Positions 25,431 to 38,086 of a DNA stretch of 64,000 bases are shown here, one piece after another. The stretch's first letter is position 1, and every line of letters starts with the position of its first letter. The DNA is from Mesorhabditis belari (lineage: Eukaryota > Nematoda > Chromadorea > Rhabditida > Rhabditidae), in contig CAUEEP010000733.1 of assembly GCA_958450365.1 (NCBI GenBank), positions 2,886,001 through 2,950,000 of the forward strand. The letters are read 5' to 3'. The notes beneath the pieces were generated by a model. That model saw only the letters and a list, made by a program, of their open reading frames with translations, did not search any database and had not been told where the DNA came from. The translations under genes were made by a program, and so were the position numbers.

Positions 25431-27460
25431 TTTCAATCGTTATTTTGCGAGTCTTCTTTCAGATAAATAAGGTCCAACGACCCTGAAATTTCCCTATAAG
25501 TAACTCCAGAAAAGAAACAAAAAGTTTCGGTAAAGTTGAATCAATCGATAAATAGATGAGTCAACTGGAGTAGCCGGAATAGGACAATTGTACAGAAGTA
25601 AGAAAAGTAAACAAACAAGTTGCAATAATTGTTTCCAAATGTTTGCAGATGTTTTACATTCTAAGCTTAAGTTTATGTCATGGTAGGAAATTTTAGCCTT
25701 TCAAGGGCCTGGAAAAAGACCAAGCAGTCAAACCGAACAGTGAAAAAGCCTAGCTAGTGACACCTCTCTTTAACCATTCTAAATCAGTCAAGAGGAACTA
25801 GACTTCAAAGATTGGAACTTAAAGAGAGAAAAGCTAGAAGAGTGTACATAAGGGGATGTACAGCAGGGAATGGAGGAAGGGTTGGAGAGGTTCGGAGAGG
25901 GAAACGGGGAAAGAGCTCTCTCCGCCGCATATCGACCGAGCCTCGGCCCCGATTGGGGAAAAGAAAGAGTGAAAGATTGATGGAGTGGGCAGAGAAAAAC
26001 TCGGCTAGAGACCAAAAAGAGGAGGGCTTTGGGGAAACCGATCGATGGAGAGAAGGGAGAAGAGGAGAGGGAATAAACAGCCTCTAGGGAATGGTGAGTC
26101 AAAGGCGGGAAAGGGCAAAGGGTGAAGGACAAGTGGGAAGATGGTGGAGGAAGGGAAGGACATGAATGAGGAGAGGAAGGCAAGGATTGCAGGGATGATA
26201 CGGAAATGATTGATGGTTGAATTGTTGCAGTAATTCTACAGGAATAGCTGCTACATGTAGTAAGTTGTAATGATTTATTCCAGAGTAAAGCACTTTTTAT
26301 GTGTAAGACTTGTAATCTAGAAGATAGAACAAGTTCAGGACAGCCAGCTGATCAAGCAAATTTGATCTTATCTTAAGCCTGAACCCAATTTTGTAAGCAA
26401 ATTCATCCTGTGATCTTATAAGCTGTTTTACGTCAACCTTAGCTTCAAGAGCTTCAAGCTTCAAGAGCTTCAAGCTTCAAGAGCTTCAAGCTTCAAGAGC
26501 TACAAGCTTCAAGAGCTTCAAGAGCTTCAAGCTTCTCAGGCTACAATGATTAATTCTTATTGGCAAGTAAACTCAAATTAGATTTTTTGATTTAGAAACC
26601 AGAATCAAAGTAAAATACACAATCAGATAGCCAGAAAAGCATAGAGAAAGATAAGAGATGTTTTAAGGAAAGAATTGAAGACCCCGAGAGACCCAAGACC
26701 CCGTCTTTCAATTGGAAACCCTTTCATGCATTCCCACTCCACTCCACAAAAAAAAAGCTTTAAGGCAAAAGAGACGACTTTCTTGAAAGGACAAGTCTTT
26801 AGTCGACTCTTTTCTATACAACAAATACATCGACTTATCGTGGGTGAAGAATTGGGGGACAATGAATGTCATAATAGACTATTTGATCAAAATGGTTGAA
26901 CAGCAGAACGGTTTGTTGACAATAAAATATGTATCATATGGATTAGATCTAGTGCAATAAATAGTGCAAATAATAGAGTTGCTTATGAGGTTTTAATCAA
27001 AAAGCTTTTTCCGGAGATTTAAGAATTTTGAGTCGAATCAATTTTAGAATTAAGATCAACAGAAAATGAAGCTTGAAACTGAAACTTTTAACAATAAAAA
27101 CTGCAACTCTTTTCAACTTTCAGGGAAATCTTTGTAAACAAAATGGATAGTTTCCTTTTCTTTAGAGGAAAAATGAGTTGGCATCATTTTTTGGATAGAA
27201 AAAAGCTTGGAATGCAAATAGAAAACAGAAAAAAGTTTGGGTGGAGGCCTTATCTTTTTCCACGACAAAAAATGCACCAAACGACTCTGATAGAATCGGA
27301 GAGTGGGTGAGAATCAAAAAAAATATTTACTGCTTTCTAGAAGGAAACATGGGTTTTTACAGTAATTAATCGGAAAAATCGATTTTGTACTGAGATAATG
27401 GTTTTATGCTTTTATTTTGAACAAATAACTTCAACCGTGCTTATTTTACAAATTATTATT
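25431..27460. other. Upstream flank of alpha-spectrin, no gene seen
   Basis: Includes the probable spectrin promoter and 5' leader (to about 25500) and a purine-rich tract at about 25810-26190. I find no spliceable coding exons in the rest. Confidence 0.5.
26441..26534. repeat. Short tandem repeat, gcttcaagagcttcaa unit
   Basis: About five to six imperfect 16-21 bp units rich in the palindromic word aagctt and in gagcttcaag. Confidence 0.85.
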
Positions 27461-27483
27461 AGATTGTTCAAGAAGTACTGAAA

Positions 27484-27876
27484 AAAGTTGGAGAAGATGA
27501 GATAAAAGTTTGTTCAATCGTCATTTACAATCAGAAAGTACTGTTTTGCTGGGAATTTTAGCAAAAAATTCACAATGAGATTCTTGGGATTGTCAAGATT
27601 GATGTTTTAAATAAAAAGAAAAAATTTCTGACGAGAGTGGGATTCGAACCCACGCCTCCGAAGAGACCAGTGCCTTAAACTGGCGCCTTAGACCGCTCGG
27701 CCATCTCGCCATATTTTGGTGAGAGAAAATTTTCGTGAAATAGTTGCAACTGTCATTCAACTTGCCTGCACTCACAACATGTCAAGAATGGCCTTTTTTT
27801 GAGGTCAAATTGGTAAAAATAGTTTCTGATTGTAAATGACGATTGAACAAACTTTTATCTTCTCCAACTTTAAAAA
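27484..27876. repeat. Inverted repeat flanking the tRNA-Leu gene
   Basis: The left arm (about 27484-27537, aaagttggagaagatgagat to caatcagaaa) is matched by its reverse complement at about 27822-27876. The arms are about 54 bp with few mismatches. The tRNA-Leu lies between them. Confidence 0.8.
27629..27710 (-). tRNA. tRNA-Leu (UAA)
   Basis: An 82-nt class II tRNA on the - strand. The acceptor stem GGCGAGA/TCTCGTC pairs over 7 positions (one G-U), with discriminator A. Anticodon arm CCAGT-TTTAAGG-CACTGG with anticodon TAA. It has a long variable arm (GTCTCTTCGGAGGC) and T arm GTGGG-TTCGAAT-CCCAC. All invariant positions look intact. It sits alone between the spectrin gene and a mariner remnant. 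Confidence 0.93.
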
Positions 27877-27889
27877 GTTTTTATAAACT

Positions 27890-29865
27890 TTAAACTACTA
27901 GGTAAATGACTTACTATTGGGTTTGTAAGTATGAAATTTCGCTATTTGTCACTCTCTAATTAATCGATTGACTTACGGTTTGTTTCTATCAAAAAGCTCT
28001 ATGAATTCTTGACAAAATTGCTTTTTAGAGTTTCTGAAAAGCTTTTGTTTTTTGGGATTTGCGAGTAGCAAAGTAGTCAAAAAGTCAAAAATAATAAATT
28101 CAAGATCATACGATTTGAACACTTTCGTCCACAGAACCCTATTTTGATGTTAAGAGAAAAAGATAGGGCATAAAAAATTAGATATATTGCCAAATTTTCA
28201 GATCAATCTGTTCAACCTATTTTCTTGTATGTTAACTTTATGAATTTCCAAAAAAATGGGGATTTTTTTCCTCAAGATTACTTCGAAACAGGCTCAAATA
28301 TACTTAAATAAACAAGATGTAAACGATAAACATTTCTAATAAAGCAAACCGTAAGTCAATCGGTGAATTTTGGAGTTTTAAACAGAACATTTCAAACAAT
28401 GAATTGAATTGGAGCATTCAAAATTAAAACTGAATCGATATCTCTTTTGGCAAATTTGTCAAAATTAACAGAGATTCGGTTATGCTATTTTATCCCTTTC
28501 TTCTACAGAAACCTATTTTGGTATAAATAGAAAAAGATAGAGCATAAAAAGTTAAAAGTATAGCTAAATTTTTAGAAGAATTTATCGCATCCTTTTCTTT
28601 ATCTTTCTCATCTAAGAATTTCAGATAAATGAGAATTTACTTGCGATACACGATAACGATAAACATTTCTAATAAAGCAAACCGTAAATCAATCGGTGAA
28701 TTTTCGGAGTTTTAAACAGAACATTTCATACTTACAAACCTAATAATTCACTTTTTACAAACAATGAACTGAATTGTAGCATTCAAAATTAAAACTGAAT
28801 TTTGGAATATCTATTTTGGCAAATTTTTCAGCTTTGTCGACCCACTCATTGTTTATGCAGGCGTTGAAAACGGGGATTTTAGAGAAGTGAAAAAAAACTG
28901 GAAAAATTTACGCCATTGAACCCCCAAAAATAATCTGACGGCTTTTGAAAAAGCAAAATGCTTGAGTTAAAGGTTTTTAGCTGAATATTTTGTGCAACTC
29001 TTTTTGGATCCAGATATCGATTCCGCGAATGCGCATTGTGTGCACTCAAGTGGATATTACGGACAAGAGGAAAGAGGGATCGGTGATCGGGATATGAAAG
29101 TGACAGACGTACACATAGCCAGGATTATTTGCTCTCACTCACGATAATATAAAGATGAACCGGGTACTTTTGTACGAATTTTTCGAATATTTTTATTGTC
29201 TTCCCGCCTTTTACTCATTCTAGCAGACCCGGAATCTTTCTCTCATCCAAAAAATGACGGAACGGAAGCACCGCGGACTCAAATAGTCTCTAGATTCGGC
29301 GAATGATCTAGAGCAAATCTTGAAATGGAGCCAAGATCCACAAAGGATTCAATGTCAGATATCTAGAGAAAAAGTAATAGGAATCCTTGAAATAGATCAT
29401 CTAACTCAAAAAGAGTGTTCTATTCAATTTATAAGAGTAATACAATATGAGTAGGGTTATTTGCTAAACAAGTAAGGCTTTTAAGGTAAACCAAGCTAGT
29501 TCCTTAGTCAAATCAAGTCAATTAATCAAAATAAAGCAATAAAAGTACAGTCAGATTACATTGTAAAGTAGTATCAACACACAAAGATTCAACACAAAGA
29601 TTATAGCAATGCATAATGCAAAAAAACAGTGCAATAAACCAAAATCTATAGGTCTAGCTTCTAGACAATTAGAGAAAAGAATTTGATTTAATATTTGCAA
29701 TATTACAATTAAAGAGATCTAAAGACTATTCCCTTCGAGCAGATCCTCTATTCCGCACCCGTTCCACCGTAGATTCCCGTTGGCATTTTGCCATCAGCAT
29801 TGCACCCAATGAGCACTCGCCCCCTTAAGTTTTTCGTTGATTTCCCCTTTTCTCGACAAAACGCT
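27890..29865. other. Gene-poor repetitive stretch
   Basis: Segments around 27930-28010, 28310-28400 and 28660-28760 share gcaaaccgtaaatcaatcgg-type sequence in direct and inverted copies. A piece of about 28470-28640 recurs inverted at about 33690-33870. No coding exon is supported. Confidence 0.5.
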
Positions 29866-30138
29866 TACCGTAAATACTCTAATAGAACGCCACCTCATCG
29901 TACAATCGCGTAGTCTAACTTCTTTTTAGAAAATCTTTAGAAAATCATCCTTTCTCAGCTCCTAGATTTTCCCCAACTACACTTTTCATACCAAAAAATA
30001 CTAGGTTTCAAAAGCTATCATTTGACGCCCAAGCGCACACTGTAGCATGAAGCAGCGCGGAGAACGGGAGGTTCAAAGTTAGACTACGTTACTGTACGCC
30101 TATTATGGGAATGGCGTTCTATTAGAGTATTTACGGTA
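29866..30138. mobile_element. TIR element, TACCGTAAATACTCTAATAG family
   Basis: 273 bp. The left end taccgtaaatactctaatag and right end ctattagagtatttacggta are perfect complements. Internal sub-terminal repeats gtctaac and gttagac also pair. No ORF, so non-autonomous. A close relative is at 34535-34791. Confidence 0.85.
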
Positions 30139-30274
30139 ATTTATTCATCGATTTTCAGCCAAATGGAGAGCTATGGTTTCAATTCGAATTCGAATTCGTT
30201 GTACGAGCGAAAGGTTTTATTTTGAACAAATAACTTTAACCGTGTTTATTTTACAAATTATTATTAGATTTTCC

Positions 30275-31522
30275 CATAAGAGCCCAGAGTTTTTGAATTT
30301 CATTGGTTTTCAACACAAAGAAACAACGAAGGATTAGAAGCAAATTATATATTTCCCAGATGAATTTATAAATTTTCTCTAGCTTTTGGGTAGCTTGCCA
30401 ATCTCGTTCCTAAAACCCAAGCGGGCGCAAGCGAAAATAGTCGTTCAATCTGTTCTCGAGTTCGCTCACATTTTTGAACTTTTTACCACGTAGGAAATCC
30501 TTTAGCGACAAGAACAAGTAGTAGCCAGAAGGGACAATGTCAAGAGAATATAGTGCATGAGGAAGGATATTCCAGTGTAGGTTCTTCTTCACAAAATCGA
30601 TCGATCTTTCTGATTTGTGGAAGCTTGCACCATCCTAAAGAACGAAAACGGAGCCGTTCTATTTGTTTCCATAAAGCAACCTCCCAACGTTTTATTCCAC
30701 TTTTTGCATATGACGTAGATAAACATTGGTGTTAAAATTTTGCCTCGGTTTGAGAAGTTCCCAGAAAAGAACGCCTGTCGAACACCGGTAGGCACACAAC
30801 ATTTGCTTCTTTCCGTGGATGTTCCGTTTTGGCACCGTTTTCCCTACTTGACCTTTCTTCAGATACTGCCGTTGTAACACTTGACCATCATAGAAAACCC
30901 ACGTTTGATCGTGAGTGATGATGTTCGAAAGAGGAAACTGACCATGCCGGTATTCACTCCACAAATGGTTGCATGTCCGCTTTCTTTTGACTTGGATTGT
31001 TTCCGATATTTTGTATGGGATTTGGCGTTGTTCTCTCCAATTTCTTCCCACTTTTCGCTGCCATCGCCACACAATCATTGGTCCACAGTAACGTCCAGTC
31101 AATTTCCGGGTTGATCCATCGGGGTTTCGCTGGAGACGGTGCCTCAGAAGCGATCGATCCATTTTCCGGGGGTCGGTCGCTTCCCCTCTTCCGTTTGATC
31201 CTCTTGTTGCCGTCTGGAATCTGTGAAACCATTCCTGTGCAGTAATCGTTCCCACGATTCTGTTGCCATAATATTGATTGATTTCTCGTGCTGCTTTGGC
31301 CGCTGAAATCTCTCTTGCAAATCGTTGGAGCAGTTGGGCGTGAATTTCTTCTCGAGTTGGCTTCATTCGATCGACTACAACTCTCTTTTCGTGTCGGTCC
31401 CTAAAAAATGAATGTTAATGCAAGAAAGAAGAAAATTTTAGCATGAAAAAGAAAAAAAGATAAATACAAAACGTGTTGTGAGCGAGTACTGATCAAAACA
31501 AAAATCTCTGAGTTTTTATGGG
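30275..31522 (-). mobile_element. Degenerate mariner-family transposon
   Basis: About 1.25 kb. Imperfect inverted ends tcccataagagcccagag (left) and ctctgagtttttatggga (right). The transposase reads on the - strand from MKPTREEIHAQLL (31366) through an N-terminal helix-turn-helix region and THDQTWVFYD (first catalytic Asp block) to a C-terminal part with PHALYSLDIVPSGYYLF. The frame shifts at least twice, so it is not functional. Family call rests on these motifs only. Confidence 0.8.
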
Positions 31523-31573
31523 ACAAGTTTCATAGCTTATTTTTTACTTTTCCAGATCACAACGAGAAATAAC

Positions 31574-34285
31574 ATGCGACCGAGCCTGACGAGCAATCGA
31601 CAATACGCTGTGGTCCCGTTGAGGACCAGCTTGCAAGCGGTGAAAGAAGAGGTTTGGTTTATGAATAAAGAAACGGTACAGCACAAAAAGGCTAGAGTCG
31701 TGACTTTAGCATTTTGCATATCTGTATAATTTTCAAACCCATGTTCTGGCAAAGTTGTATATTAGTACAACTTTGCCAGAATTATTTGTGATTTCCAATT
31801 TCATATGTGTAAATCAGTTGTGTTTTGCAAATTCATTGGAAGAACCAAAATGACATTGCAAACTTTACAATATTTGTTTAGATTTCTCAAGAGCATACCT
31901 ATGCAAAGCCGAATGAGGTCCCGAATGGCTACATTGAAGAAGAAATCGTTGAAGACTACCAAGAAGAGTACCATGATGTGAGTAACTTGTCTTTAAGTTT
32001 TTAAACAATCGACTTTTAGGCTCCTTCCACCTCAGCACAAATTGACGTTGGATCGAATAAGGTTTGAGTTTTATCGCACAGTTTTTCAATTTCAAAAATC
32101 TAGAATTTTCATCCACTCAACGGGAATCGCGTTCAGGGGAAACGCACCGTGAAAGCCCCAATGAGATTCACTGAAAATGACAACAAACAAGGAGAGTTGA
32201 AAGTGCATAAAATTGGGGCGATCAAGGAAGAAAAGAATGAGGTCAGTATTTTTAAAAAAATGCTGGATATTTTGCCACAATATTCAATGTGAATTTAAGA
32301 TTTATTACGCCTTGATTTTATCCATCATCTTTGCAGTTACATATAGCCAATAAAGCCAACTTTAGACCTCTTCTTCAAGCCCGGGTTCTTCGGATAGCAG
32401 CGAGTATGAGGAGGACTCCGACTCCGATACTGGAGAGGTTTGTAAAAGTTTCGATGATGTTATAGTTTTTAAAAATTTAGAAATAGCTTTAAAAACTGAA
32501 TAAAGTCTAAATATTCAGCCTCGTCGTCGATTGAAAAAGCGCAACTTCCAGCGGCAAAATTTCTCCGAGGAAGAAGAGGAGGTAGATTTAAAGCTGTAAA
32601 ACTTATAAAGATTTAAAATGCTATAATTAGTCGAAAACTAGTGCTTATCTATATAATCAACAATGTTCAGGATGAGCCTATTGAAGTGCAAGGAATCGAA
32701 GAGGAGGGGTCAAAAGGGAAGAAACGAAACCACTTCCATCACAATTTTCAGCATCAACTCTTAACTTGTGCTGTGAGTTTTAAGCTTTTAATGGCAGTTA
32801 GGTATAGTAATTTGTACTCAAAGTATGAACACAGGCTTTGGCACACCATGTTACAAAGCTAGTAGTTTTATGCAAAGCAAAAAGTGTTCAGTTAAATTGT
32901 ACAAATCTTTAGTATCCCGTTACAATTTTAGCTTATTTTTCTAGGTGTGTGACCGAAAAGTGGTGATGCGATCGAACGCCCGGACAAGCAAGATCACCAA
33001 TGCGCTCACTCACGCAAAGATGCACTTGACAAAGCGACAATTCGAGTGTTCAGTCTGCAGATATCAATCGAACACTCATATCCAACGACATGTGCAATCG
33101 ATTCATGGAGGACGCGCGAAAATCATCGACAAAATGTGAGTTGAGTTCAAAGTTCGAATTGTTTTTGATCCATAAATACTCTAATAGAAGCTCTGTCGCG
33201 TAGTCTAAGTTTACTCTTAAACAAACGCTCATATCTCGACACCAACACGTTTGTTTCTGCGCGCTTTGGTATCAAATTAAAGTAGAGAAGATGCGTGATT
33301 TTTTGAGGTATAACACATATTTTTAACTTTAACCAGCGCTTAGAACAAACTGATTGAAAAATGAGGAAAAATCGGTTTTTTTTGCCACTTTTCAATAATT
33401 TTTTCTAAGTGTTGATTAATGCTAAAAATATGTGTTAAATATCAAAAAATCACCCATCCTCTCTACTTTAATTTGATCTCTATGCGCGCAGAAACAAACG
33501 TAGTAGTGACGAGATATGAGCGTTTTTTTGAGAGTAAACTGTCTTGGTATCCCTTGCTCATTATTTTTTTTATTAGCGAGTTTTCTCCAAACAAACGTTG
33601 AATCGCTAAAAATAAAAAGTGTTAAGTATTTCATTTTAGGTATTTTAAAACAAAATTGGGCTAATATGATGCAAATTGCCTAAGTAAATTCTCATTTATC
33701 TGAAATTCTTAGAAGAGAAAGATAAAGAAAACGATGCGATGAATTTTTCTAAAAATTTAGCTATACTTCCAACTTTTTATGCTCTACCTTTTTCTATTTA
33801 TACCAAAATAGGTTTCTGTAGAAGAAAGGGATAAAATAGCATAGCCGGATCTCTGTTAATTTTGACAAATCGTCTTTTGAAATTTCTCAAAACAAGCGCT
33901 TTTTTTAAAACAATTAAAGCATTTTGTAGAAAAAAGATAGGGCTTTTCTATAAAAAACCGTTTATATTTTGGTCGATTCACCATTTCTAAAACAGTCAAT
34001 GAAGATAGCATACCAAATCCAATATTTAGTTTTTTAAACTATTTCCAGGAACGATGAGCTGCGAAAGCTTTACCGCGACATGACGATTCGATGCTTTCCC
34101 CATCTCTACAAAGAGATTCACTCTTGGTACAGGTTGGTGTTGAAAAAAAAACTCCCAATTTAGTTCAAAGATTTAAAAAATCTCGACTTTTCAGACAATC
34201 TTCTGATCAAACGCGTGCTGGTGGCCGAAAATCGAGGAACATGATTAAATTGGAGAAAGAAGATGATTGTGAGATTGAGTGCTGA
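31574..34285 (+). CDS. Acidic protein with C2H2-like zinc-finger region, function unknown
   Basis: Ten exons, all GT-AG: 31574-31651, 31882-31977, 32020-32061, 32137-32241, 32366-32437, 32519-32581, 32671-32772, 32945-33135, 34049-34132, 34195-34285. The frame is open throughout, about 307 residues, ending EIEC and TGA. Exons 2 to 6 encode an acidic, Ser/Glu-rich region. Exon 8 encodes CSVCRYQSNTHIQRHVQSIH, which fits a C2H2 finger (C-x2-C-x12-H-x4-H). Just before it a second, irregular finger runs from TCAVCDRK to LTHAKMH. A basic patch PRRRLKKR suggests nuclear location. TTTCCAG 18 bp before the ATG looks like a spliced-leader acceptor. Probably a DNA- or chromatin-associated protein; I do not recognise the orthologue. 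Confidence 0.8.
33172..33545. repeat. Large inverted repeat in a zinc-finger gene intron
   Basis: Arms of about 130 bp (roughly 33207-33345 and 33395-33545), about 80-85 percent similar by eye, sharing aacgctcatatctcg and caaattaaagtagaga. The left end begins ataaatactctaatagaag, like the TACCGTAAATACTCTAATAG elements, so this may be an older family member. Confidence 0.7.
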
Positions 34286-34534
34286 ACTTATGCATGTTAA
34301 TATGTAAATTTTTAACTAGCTTTACGATGTTATTTTGGAAATAAAATAATATGAAATGAATGCACGACTCGCAAAGTACTCGGCTTACAATCAGCCACTT
34401 CATCGGCAAAAACGTCAACAAACTTGATGCTTTCTTGTAATCGAAATAGAGCATCGTCATTGGGTCATTTAAACGAGTTTTGGTGATATGTTAAAGTTCA
34501 TATATCAGCAACTAATGCTTTTAGTAGGTATTCC

Positions 34535-34791
34535 TACCGTAAATACTCTAATAGAACGCTACCTCTCATACGTCGCATATTCTAAGTTCTTTTTGGGAAG
34601 TCATTTTTTCTCAGCTCCTAGATTTTTCCCAACTACACTTTTGATACCAAAAAATACTAGATTTCAAGGGCGATCATTTGACGCCCAAGCGCAAACTGTA
34701 TCATAAAGCAGCGCGGAGAATGGGACGTTCAAAGTTAGACTACGTTACTGTACGCCTATTATGGGAATGGCATCCTATTAGAGTATTTACG
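34535..34791. mobile_element. TIR element, TACCGTAAATACTCTAATAG family
   Basis: 257 bp, close to the copy at 29866 (shared gttagactacgttactgtac and attatgggaatgg). The right end is cctattagagtatttacg, lacking the last bases. No ORF. The surrounding 34286-35014 holds no other recognisable feature. Confidence 0.8.
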
Positions 34792-35014
34792 ATCACATTC
34801 TAGAACGCTCACCTTTATCAAGTTTTGTGGATTGGAAGAAAATACCCTCAAACTTTTTTAGAAATGATTTAGTGTTGATTTTAGCCAAAAATTGTGAGTT
34901 TCCCAAGCAATGGTCGCTTGGGCCTTTATTTGGCTCGCCGTACGGTCTTTGACAAGTCTTAATGATAAATTTTTTTAATTATTATTTCTTTAGTTTAATA
35001 ATAAGTTTATTTGT

Positions 35015-35030
35015 GGCCCTAAAGAGGGCC
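35015..35030 (-). terminator. Histone 3' stem-loop (H3, copy 1)
   Basis: GGCCCT-CTTT-AGGGCC on the - strand with flanks AACCCAAC and ACAAAT, 38 bp past the stop. Confidence 0.95.
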
Positions 35031-35068
35031 GTTGGGTTTGGGCTTTTTTGGTGTTCAGTGAGACACAC

Positions 35069-36052
<984 letters not shown>

Positions 36053-36095
36053 GAACCCACGAGAAGCAATCCTCAAAACAAAACCCCAACCCAAC

Positions 36096-36111
36096 GGCCC
36101 TCTTTAGGGCC
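36096..36111 (+). terminator. Histone 3' stem-loop (H4, copy 1)
   Basis: GGCCCT-CTTT-AGGGCC, 44 bp past the stop. Confidence 0.95.
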
Positions 36112-36675
36112 ACAAATGAACCGAACCAATAAAAATATTTGTGTCTCAATAAAGATTTGTTTTCTCAGAAAGTCATAAATGCAGCTAACCCCAAAAGTTT
36201 CCAGAGCAAACGCATACAAAACCAACGAAGTTTCCAATAAAAAATATCTCAATTGTGAATCTTTTCAAATAATAAACTGAAACTCAAAGACTCAAATCAT
36301 TTTTTTGAGTTTTGAATGCTTTTTTGTTCTTATCCTATCCTAGAAATGACACTTCTATCACTTGTCTGCATTTTGTATCGATGTTTCTAACATTTTGATT
36401 GGCAAGAAAGCATTTTCTATAAACTTGTCAAACTCAAACTGACTACAAGTCAAACTTGTAGATAATTTTTTTTGTTTTATCCTCCCTAGCAGGGCTATGC
36501 TAGAAATGGCTAGCGAAATCAAAGACAAGTCTGACTTGTTTTTGTCTGGCTGGAAAAATGGCTTACGAACAGCTTTGCTCTCTAGAATTCTCGGACGTGA
36601 TTTGATTCCTTGTCTGCATTCTTAATCGATTATAACCCGATGTGCCCCCAATTTTTTGACCCGACATTGAAAACC

Positions 36676-36808
36676 AAGCCATGGGCATTACTCCAAGCGT
36701 TTTGGCGCCAAATTTTTCCAAAAATCAAGAACTAGAGATTGCAGAAATAAGGGAGAAAGACGAGATTTAGTCAACGAGAACCTGAACCCTGCTGGGATGC
36801 CGAAAAGG
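36676..36808 (-). other. Conserved inter-pair element, copy I
   Basis: On the - strand: ttttcggcatccc at the start, then the palindrome TTTGGCGCCAAAA, then GGAGTAATGCCCATGGCTT. A second copy follows directly at 36923. Both are in the H4-H2B spacer (36112-37373), which otherwise shows no coding features. Confidence 0.75.
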
Positions 36809-36922
36809 ATTAACCCTTGAGGTTACCAAGCGATGTAAAGGCGATTGCTCGCTTGATGAGTTGCATTACTCGGGGTGCTCTTTTGTTTTTTGCCCTAGAT
36901 AACTTCAAAAGATTTAAATTTC

Positions 36923-37049
36923 AGCCATTGGCATTGTACCAGGCATTTTGGCGTAAAATTTCCCTTTAAAATGAGGTCAATGAAGAGATTGGAGAAGAAT
37001 GAGAGAATCAGTCGATGAGAGGCCGGGCCAGGTTGGGATGCCGATAAGG
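36923..37049 (-). other. Conserved inter-pair element, copy H
   Basis: On the - strand: ttatcggcatcccaacctgg at the start, TTTTACGCCAAAA (half of the E2F-like palindrome lost), then CTGGTACAATGCCAATGGCT. Nearly identical to the copy at 58439, because the whole spacer is duplicated. Confidence 0.8.
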
Positions 37050-37373
37050 AGAAAATTTAGAAGATTCGAGATTTCCATCAATTTTACAAGAAAATGGAAA
37101 TGTTTATTAGCTTGCTCAGAGTTGAGGTAACTGGATAACTGTGTTCTAAGATGATTTGGTAAATCAGGCTTGCGTTCGCTGTGGCAAGTTAGGGCAAAGT
37201 TTGGCTGTGCATTAGTGTCTTTGATGAATTGCTTTGGACTGCTTTCACGAGTTGTTTTAAACAAAAAAAACTTTATTGAATGCCATAATACACAAAAGAT
37301 TGATCTCATGCAAAGTTAGTTATTTTTTCAGATCAAATTATAGTTATAAATTCAAATCTTTTTGTTCATTTGT

Positions 37374-37389
37374 GGCCCTAAAGAGGGCC
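37374..37389 (-). terminator. Histone 3' stem-loop (H2B, copy 1)
   Basis: Same 16-nt hairpin on the - strand, 43 bp past the H2B stop. Confidence 0.95.
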
Positions 37390-37432
37390 GTTGGGTTGGG
37401 TGTTTTTGGTATTCTTTCAATCTCAAGGAGAT

Positions 37433-37804
37433 TTATTTGGATGAGGTGTACTTGGTGACGGCCTTGGTACCCTCAGAGACGGCGTGCTTGGCGAGCTCTC
37501 CGGGCAAGATGAGACGGACAGCGGTCTGGATTTCACGGGATGAAATCGTGGACCGTTTGTTGTAGTGAGCGAGACGAGAAGCCTCAGCACCGATGCGCTC
37601 AAAGACGTCGTTCACGAACGAGTTCATGATTGACATGGCTTTTGAGGAGACACCAGTGTCGGGGTGGACCTGCTTGAGGACACGGTAGATGTAGACCGAG
37701 TAGGATTCCTTTCTCGACTTTCTTCTCTTCTTGTCCCCAGAACGAGGGGTCTTCTGGGTCTTGGCGGCCTTCTTGGCTCCTTTGGCGGATGGCTTTGGTG
37801 GCAT
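37433..37804 (-). CDS. Histone H2B (copy 1)
   Basis: 123 codons, intronless. Basic tail [15 protein letters not shown], histone fold from about residue 33 ([19 protein letters not shown]), and C-terminus AVTKYTSSK with the ubiquitinable lysine. It closely resembles C. elegans H2B, differing mainly in the tail ([13 protein letters not shown]). All five copies encode the same protein. Diverges from H2A at 38087. Confidence 0.98.
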   Translation of the reverse strand: MPPKPSAKGAKKAAKTQKTPRSGDKKRRKSRKESYSVYIYRVLKQVHPDTGVSSKAMSIMNSFVNDVFERIGAEASRLAHYNKRSTISSREIQTAVRLILPGELAKHAVSEGTKAVTKYTSSK

Positions 37805-38086
37805 GTCGAAGTTGAGAGTTGGCTTGGGTTGTCGAACACAAGATGAAGGTTGGGGTTTGGAGGGGTTCTTTTATGAGGGATCGGGTGGAGGGGTGGGGTC
37901 TAAAATGATGCCAGGGCCGCCCCAATTTTCTCTACAATTTCCCTCTTTCCCTTCTCCCACTTGGAATCCCGCCCTTCCATCTCACAAAACCCCGCCCATT
38001 CACTCCAAGACCTTCATAAACCCTTCAATTCCCCCACAAATCTATCGACAGTTCTCAGTCGCCAATTCTCTTCAACTCTCTCAACA
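37805..38086. promoter_or_regulatory. Divergent H2B/H2A promoter (copy 1)
   Basis: 282 bp. ATAAAA for H2B (rc at 37869-37876) and CATAAA for H2A at 38015-38020. Between them are gggtggagg, ccccgcccatt and a conserved H2A leader with cagttctcagtcgccaattc. Confidence 0.8.

Noticed and set aside
25812..26087. Arg/Glu/Gly-rich frame in the purine tract, and its Ser/Pro-rich opposite strand
   Set aside because: Low-complexity composition explains the open frames; no start, splice or family evidence.
37961..38086. 42-codon N-terminal extension of H2A copy 1
   Set aside because: It covers the divergent promoter including the TATA-like box, and H2A proteins start at MSGRGKGG.
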